Below, piece after piece: positions 58,151 to 64,000 of a DNA stretch of 64,000 nt; positions within the stretch are counted from its first letter, which is position 1, and each line of letters starts with the position of its first letter. Where the stretch lies: assembly GCA_014529385.2 (NCBI GenBank), contig CM043960.1, forward strand, positions 29,233,396 to 29,297,395, given 5' to 3'. This stretch comes from Adiantum capillus-veneris. Taxonomy: Eukaryota; Streptophyta; Polypodiopsida; Polypodiales; Pteridaceae. The notes below the pieces were generated by a model. That model searched no databases, had not been told where the DNA came from, and worked only from the letters and a program-made list of their open reading frames with translations. Both the position numbers and the translations under genes were made by a program.

Positions 58151-60095
58151 GAAAATGATACCTAGATGGTCTGAAAAAATTTTGTCATTGATGAAAATAG
58201 CTCAAGTGGATTCACCACTTCCTATCACAGTTGATTTAATCGAGCAATCGGCTATGTATCAATTACTAGCTGGGAGGCTATATAAAAGAAATCAAGACGG
58301 GATATTGCTTTTATGCATTATCCCTGAAGAAAAGGATCAGTACCTAAGTCAAGCACATGTTACCATAGTAGGACTTCACTTTGCGAAAGTCCAAACTATG
58401 CAACGAATCTTAAGACTTGGAGTATTTTGGCCGACTATGAAAAGAGATGTTAGATCTTTTGTAAAAGATTTCCCTCAGTGTCAAAAACAACCACCCATTC
58501 CTCATGTAACATTGTTTCAAATGTCACCTGTTCCTAAGTGGAGTAACTATCTAGTTACTTACTTATCGAGCCGATCATTTCTTGAGGATAAGAGCAATTG
58601 AAACGGAAGCAAGAGACTATGCTCTCATTGGGAACCAATTTTATCGGAGAGGTAAAGATCAAAATTTGCGTCTTTGTGCAAATGAAAACGAGTATATTCC
58701 AATTATAGAACAAGCACATGCTGGATTAGCTGGAGGTCACTTTTCTAGTGAGACCACCGTAAAGCAATCTTGATGGCAAGCATATGGTGGCCAACACTTT
58801 TTGCAGATGCCAAAGAATATGTTCGAAGGTGTGATTCTTGTCAACGAGCAAAAATGCCAACACGAGTAGACAGCATGCCCTTAAGACCAATGATGGGGGC
58901 TAGAGCCTTTGCAAAATGGGTTATAGATTCTGTTGGACCGATACAGCCACCCACTTATAGGACCCAAGCTCAATATATCATTGTAGCTACGGACTATCTG
59001 ACCAAGTGGGCCGAGGCTAAAGCGACTCAAAAGAATGATGCCAGAACCACTGCTACGTTCTTATATGAGTATGTATTCACAAGGTATGGACTGCCAATAG
59101 AGATTGTCAGTGATCGGGGAACTCATTTCCTCAATGAGGTAATAGAGTGTTTGCTTAATGAGTTTATGGTTAACAAATCAGCTACCTATCACCCACAAGA
59201 AAACGGACAAGCTGAGCATACGAATAAAATTCTTAGCTCGGTACTGACCAAAGTGGCTAGTTCAGGAAGGACAGACTGGGAAATGAATCTCCATGCTGCT
59301 CTATGGGCTTATCGAGATTCATTCAAAACAGCTTTAAATGCTACACCCTTTAACCTTGTTTATGGTCTTGATGCCATACTGCCAATAGCGTTTCTATTGC
59401 CGACATTAAGGGTAGCACAGACTCTTGAGTGGACTGGACATGAATTGTCAGAAATACTTGAAGATTTAGAAAAGCTAAACGAGCAAAGACTAACTATTGT
59501 AGCTCATATCTATGCACAAAAGGGGAAACAAAAACAATTTTTTGATTCCCACTTAATCACCAAAATTTTCAAGAAAGAGGACTTAGTTCTAATCTATTCC
59601 CTTAAGCAACACATTCCCAAGTTCAAGAAAAAGGGAAATGGACCATTTATCATTGAAGATGTACAGACTCTTGAGTGGACTAGACATGAATTGTCAGAAA
59701 GACTTGAAGATTTGGAAAAGATAAACGAGCAAAGGCTAACTGTTGTAGATCATATCTATGCACAAAAGGGGAAACAAAAACAGTTTTTTGATTCCCACTT
59801 AATCACCAAAATTTTCAAGAAAGGGGACTTAGTTCTAATCTATTCCCTTAAGCAACACATTCCCAAGTTCAAGAAAAAGGGAAATGGACCATTTATCATT
59901 GAAGATGTATCTCCAAGTGGAGCAGTAAAATTGTCAACCCTAGATGGTGAACCAATGGCTAATTGGATTAGTGGATGTCGTTTAAAGAAATACAATTTGC
60001 CACTAACCAATGAATTGCTAGAGAGAATGCATGCAACCAAACAAACGAAGATGAAGCAACATATTGATGAAGCCCAAGAGGAAGCTAGACTTTGA
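58151..60095 (+). pseudogene. gypsy B integrase with duplicated zinc finger and C-terminal module
   Basis: A first zinc-finger-like unit at 58250-58500 (LLAGRLYKRNQDG, HVTIVGLHF, GVFWPTMKRDVRSF, DFPQCQ; one Cys is Phe) precedes the linker and the normal unit at 58610-58850 (LIGNQFYRRGKDQ, HAGLAGGHF, SIWWPTLFADAKEY, RCDSCQ). Core: VIDSVGPIQPP, IVSDRGTHF, HPQENGQAEH (D, D, E present). The C-terminal module ending in KKKGNGPFIIEDV occurs twice, 59418-59663 and 59664-59909, in frame. Frameshifts near 58580 and 58757. From 58770 the frame is open to 60095. Confidence 0.88.
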
Positions 60096-61286
60096 GTACT
60101 CAAGCGTGAAGCTGCTCTTAAGAATCAACAAATACCGATTTCCATCAACACTTTGGAAATAGATGATCGACAATGGGAATTACCTAAAGATGCAGTTTCA
60201 ACAGATGACGACTGGTTATATGGGATGGATCTCCGCATCAAAGTACAACTCAACAATCATAGCACCAATTCTTTGGTAGACACAAGAGCTAGGGTGAATG
60301 CAGTCAGTTATTCCACATACAAGAAGGCAACAAGTCAAGCATTGACCGCAGGAATAACGACAATCAAAGGATGCAACAAGAATCCAACTCCAACATTGGG
60401 AGTAGTCAACTTAAATGTGGTAGTACATGGATGTTCATGTCCGCATCAGTTTGTATGCTTGCCAAATGAACACATGAACGAGATGATGATTCTTGGCATT
60501 CCTTGGATGCGTACATATAAAGCAGTGCCGGATTGGGATATGAATCAGCTAAATCTATTACTTAAAGGAGGACAAATCATTGTTCCTATTGCACCAAGCA
60601 AGGAGGAATGGAAAAGATGCAATCAGAAGACCAATCCACGAAGAAAATCTTCTCCATCCCCTCGACATACAAATGCTACAAGCAGCATGCAAGGAATCAC
60701 GCAAATTTGGGTACCAAAAGCACAACTTGTGGATAAACCAAATCAAATATGGGTGCCTAAAATTTCACCAAAGAAACAGAAGACGGTTCCAAGGATTCGA
60801 GCACAGAATCGAGCATCTATGAACAAGGAACCTAACATGAAAAAGTTTTGGAAGAAAAAGAAGCACTTATCTTCTCCACACAACGCGACGCCAATCAAAC
60901 AGTGGCGAGTCAAGTCTCAACAGACTCTGAAACACCATGCACCAAGCAGACCGAGCTACCAATGGCGAAAAAAAGCTCGACAATCGTCTAATGAGCCACC
61001 AATAGCTCAAGAAATCAGCGTGCTTACACACCCTGATGGTACTATCAAACAGAGAGCACAAAGGCTACAAGATTTTCTCTTTGGAAGACATCAACAGCAA
61101 ACCTCGATATCGAAAACCCTTGAGTTATTTACTCAAGACCCAGCTCTTGCACAGCATATTGAGTTGAATTGCATTGATCTTCATATCATGGTAGAGCCAA
61201 TCACGGCTATGCATAGACACAATTGTTCAACCCATGCACACAGTCGTCCCGGAGAACGCCATCTAGGAGGGGTGGAAGGACACTAA
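60096..61286 (+). pseudogene. Second retropepsin-like domain and IWVPK tail, gypsy B
   Basis: In frame with integrase, separated only by TGA at 60096. After a charged linker, KVQLNNHSTNSLVDTRARVNA occupies the place of the catalytic strand (D-T-R-A, G changed to R), and MMILGIPWMRTYKAVPDWD about 75 residues later is the second retropepsin motif. The element A copy has D-S-G-A here. The remaining 200 residues are basic, with QIWVPK at about 60707 and 60747, PSYQWRKK near 60952 and LAQH near 61150, parallel to A. No membrane segment, so an env protein is unlikely. A dead domain in B, but probably once a protease-like fold. Confidence 0.68.
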
Positions 61287-62703
61287 GTACTAAGTAATTA
61301 AGGGCAATGTTTGAAGAGGGAGGAAAAAGTTCCATGTTAATGTGTGATTTTTTTTACAAAATTACCTAATAATCCCCTTATAATTCATCAACAAGGAAAA
61401 ATTCACTGATAATATCTTCTCGGTGAGTGTAAATAGTGTATATACTATCAAAAAATCATCAAAAATAGTCCTTTTTTGGGTATTTTTCATCATTTTTGCT
61501 GAAAAGGAGGCTTGAAAATGGAGAAATCCAACAAAAAACAATAAAGCTATGTTATCAAGGGATTTTCTTAATTGTTGGATTTTCACTTTGCTTTTGTAGA
61601 GCATTTTTCTATTTTCTTTGATCTTTTCAATTAAAAAGGTCAAAAATTAATAATAAATAGCAAGGAAGCTCAGTTGGAAAAACGAAAGACACGATGGTGA
61701 TCAAAAGGACAAGGCGGACAGGCACAAAAATTTTCAACGAAATCAAAAGATGGAAGCGGAAAGCCCAAATTAGGCGGCCAAGCCTACTTTTGCAAAATTC
61801 TTGCAGAATGAGCTACAGAAATCCGATTTTGGAAATTTTTGAGCCTAACATAGATTTCACGATCTAATAGGACTAAAGGGGAAAATTGGGGAAAATTGGT
61901 TCGGGAAGTCTAGGTATAGATATCCAGCATAGGCTAAAACCACCTCATTTCCACTTGGAGCCTTTGCAGAGAGAGCATTTTGACTTCTTTCGCGCCTCAT
62001 TTTCGGAGCCCACAGTTGACCTTTTTCAGTGCCGTCTCACACGAGACATGAGGGTTAAGTTCCTTACTAATCGATGATCCATTTTGTACGGCCGGTAGCT
62101 AGTCTAAAGCCCTAGAAATCGAGCAGTGCACGAAGACCTACGACCTAAAACTGACCATAGCGGCTCGCCAGCTTGACCAAATCGGATGGGATTTGAACCA
62201 TAGCATGCCCTAACATAATAGAACCTTTCCATACCACCAGATGACCATTCAGCTGGGGTCAAGGGTCCCCAATAGAGAAATTAGAGTTTTTTGGGAAAGG
62301 CCAGAATTCCGACCTGACTCCACAAATGGCTTGCTAATGATGTTCATATACAATGTATATGATTGGTTTGGAGAAATCCATCAAGTAAAGCCCTCGAAAA
62401 GCAGAAAATGGCTCGAAGGTTACAAAGCGTCAAATTCGACATACGAGACCAAACTGACTCCAAATGAGCCAAAATTGGACAGGTAGCTTCACGACTATGT
62501 TACGGACAAGTCCAAAGCCTCAAAGTTGATCGACCAACCCAACAGACAGAGTAATCACAAAAAACGGTGATTTCAGAGTCGACAGAGCACAAAGTGATTC
62601 CAGCATGACCAAACTTGACCAAATTCAATTTAGGACTTGTATTAGGTGTATGAAACATGTCTAGGTCAAAATTTGTGAGAATTGTAAAGTTTTTGTCACT
62701 GTA
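61287..62703 (+). other. Noncoding 3' spacer of gypsy B
   Basis: No supported gene. A purine-rich tract (GAAGAGGGAGGAAAAAG) at about 61313-61329 followed by TGTTAATG might suggest an LTR start, but no similarity to the 48883 LTR follows. The layout matches 4253-5748 in element A. Confidence 0.5.
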
Positions 62704-63007
62704 GTAAATAATCGTAATTATTTACTTTTGTAACATTTTTGCTTGGAAATTGTCAATTCACCTCACCTATCATGTGTACACACCTATTACATGCCAAAAA
62801 TCAAGTATGAGCTAAAATAACCACCTTTACTTGCAAAACTGCCAAAAAATGCAAAGAAGTTTGTGTAAGCCAAAATTTGGGTTTATGAACAACTTTTCTT
62901 GATCCAAAACTTCATAATTCATACCCAAGCTCTATACCATGCCTAGAACCCATTCATGCCCAAAAATGTCAATTTTGGAAGGAAAGTTAATAATCGTGAT
63001 TATTTAC
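62704..63007 (+). repeat. Two palindromes in the 3' spacer of gypsy B
   Basis: At 62704-62725 and 62986-63007, centres 282 bp apart, same GTAAATAATC/GATTATTTAC arms as in the B leader with one mismatch each. The array is cut off about 120 bp later by the fragment on the minus strand. 63008-63137 shows nothing further. Confidence 0.88.
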
Positions 63008-63137
63008 TTTTTGGTCAAAATTGGGGAATTTGGATATTTTGTCATCATACATCCAAAGAGCATGTTGAGATAAGCCCACTAGCCAATTTGAGTCAATTTG
63101 GATTTCAAAATCTCAAATTTTCTTTATATCTACTCTT

Positions 63138-63880
63138 TCAGTGACCTAAATCCAAAATCTGGTACCATTTCCACCCTGTGCATCCTTCTTCTGTGCATTG
63201 TATGTCTTCAGTTACATCTTCTTTTAGCTTCTCATACTCTTTGATTTGTTCAATCACCAATGAAGAGTCCACAATAGAAAATTTATTTGGTAGACTTTCA
63301 GCTTCATCCATTGACTCTATTTGCATGTCTTCCACTTGTGATGTGGCACTAAGATTTTTTGTTACCTCTGCCACCTCTTCTTGCATTGGCTCACTATCGT
63401 CAGAATCTTGGCTTCTTTTGCTCTCGAACCTTGAACTACGAGCTTCATCTTCACCACCTTGTGGATGCTCTAACTTGTCCCCACTGAGGTTCCTTAAACG
63501 ATCTTGAATCAGCTGATTCAATTGATCTTTTCTGATAGCGTGATTCTCTATGATAATGTCGTTGACACCCTTGACTTCAAGCAACTATGTCTTGAGCCTA
63601 TCTTTTGTGCTCTGCGACAAGATCTGCTTCTTTTCCGGAGATCTTGTTGGGGATTCTTTCTTCCGTTCCCTTGTTGTCACTGTCTGAACTTTGCTTTTGG
63701 CTTGTTGCTTCTTCTTTTCCATGTAGAGCTTTACTGGGCAGTCCTTCACTAAATGACCAATGGCACATTGGTCGCAATATGTTGTTATCTCAACATGTGC
63801 ACCCTTTGGACGAGGCAGCTTTCCATAATACTGCTAATAATGGTTTCCTATGGTATCTAGTGAAGCGGTCCAGGGCGGGC
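63138..63880 (-). pseudogene. gypsy gag C-terminal fragment (minus strand)
   Basis: Minus-strand text near 63790-63740 reads TTYCDQCAIGHLVKDCP, a zinc knuckle one residue short of the normal spacing, followed by a K-rich stretch (YMEKKKQQAKSK, TRERKKESPTRSPEKK) and, after one stop at about 63585, an acidic 148-codon frame (63584-63138: EEVAEVTKNLSATSQ, DMQIESMDEAE). The knuckle and basic stretch resemble the end of B gag (YCIQC...GHFPEDCP, TRAQAKKKK), so this looks like a gag fragment of a related element in the opposite orientation. 63881-64000 is unassigned. Confidence 0.5.
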
Positions 63881-64000
63881 AACAAGAAGAGCAACCTCTA
63901 GACACCCTTCAAGGCTCCCGTGCTGCTCAATGGGGCTGGGGCACAACACAACACAAACCAAAACAACAAACCCACAGCCAAATCCCAACTACACAAGGGG

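Larger units (their letters stand above)
48883..63130 (+). mobile_element. Giant Tat-like Ty3/gypsy element B
   Basis: LTR 48883-49846, tRNA-Asp primer site 49848-49870, leader to 51825, gag 51826-54465, protease 1 54466-55978, RT-RNase H 56424-58150, integrase region 58150-60095, second retropepsin-like domain and tail to 61286, spacer with palindromes to about 63130, where a minus-strand gag fragment begins. RT text such as FAWSYKDLKGVDPEI and AYLDDLAAHS-like VYMDDLCVHS places it in the non-chromovirus Tat lineage. The visible part is 14.2 kb; with a 3' coding region and LTR as in element A the full length would be about 19 kb. Confidence 0.88.

Noticed and set aside
60153-61286. env-like gene after integrase
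   Set aside because: Position fits an env gene, but there is no signal peptide or membrane segment, and retropepsin-type motifs are visible instead.
61313-61345. Polypurine tract and LTR start (TGTTAATG) right after the pol tail of B
   Set aside because: The following sequence does not resemble the B 5' LTR, and element A shows that the spacer and another coding region come before the LTR.
1-64000. Host genes, tRNA or rRNA genes
   Set aside because: No conserved host protein, exon pattern or tRNA cloverleaf was recognised; tRNA-like matches are retroelement primer sites.

Overview
The window is plant nuclear DNA made almost entirely of LTR retrotransposons and their remains. I found no host gene, tRNA or rRNA. 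The evidence is Ty1/copia and Ty3/gypsy polyproteins of plant type (a Tat-like gypsy lineage and a chromovirus), primer-binding sites matching initiator-Met and Asp tRNAs, nested insertions, long CT/GA/TG microsatellites and heavy decay by stops and frameshifts. A large, repeat-rich genome such as a fern, lycophyte or gymnosperm would fit, but the sequence alone does not settle the species.

Layout. 1-1487: 5' end of a copia element on the minus strand (I), inserted in a giant gypsy element (A) whose 3' part runs 1488-11179. 11593-12573: a long imperfect inverted repeat (foldback or MITE-like). 12816-18349: a complete but dead copia (E1) with both LTRs. 20.3-21.0 kb: an LTR-like remnant and the start of a copia (D), which is split by a minus-strand chromovirus (F, 21040-29087) and resumes at 29089-30316. 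30317-35187: a decayed, internally deleted relative of A and B (C), followed by a complete copia (G, 35193-40330) inserted in it or at its edge. 42.4-46.7 kb: copia H, related to I. 46.7-47.3 kb: CT-rich tandem repeats. 48883 to about 63130: the most complete giant gypsy (B), cut off on the right by a minus-strand gag fragment.

The most unusual object is the giant gypsy family represented by A and B. Combined, the two copies suggest this order: LTR (about 0.95 kb), tRNA-Asp primer site, 2-kb leader, gag with two zinc knuckles, retropepsin 1, RT, RNase H, a duplicated integrase zinc finger, integrase core, C-terminal module, a second retropepsin-like domain with an IWVPK-motif tail, a long 3' spacer, a further coding region of about 1,100 codons with a long coiled coil, polypurine tract, LTR. 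The leader and the 3' spacer carry arrays of long palindromes every 273-294 bp. The palindrome sequence differs completely between A and B, but position, period, symmetry and a CG-rich centre are kept. The B LTR also has two perfect hairpins with 7-nt loops just after its TATA box, one of them holding a splice-donor-like sequence.

All coding regions look inactive. Proteins and roles are assigned from motifs read by eye. LTR limits come from paired LTRs, TG...CA ends and adjacent primer sites or polypurine tracts.
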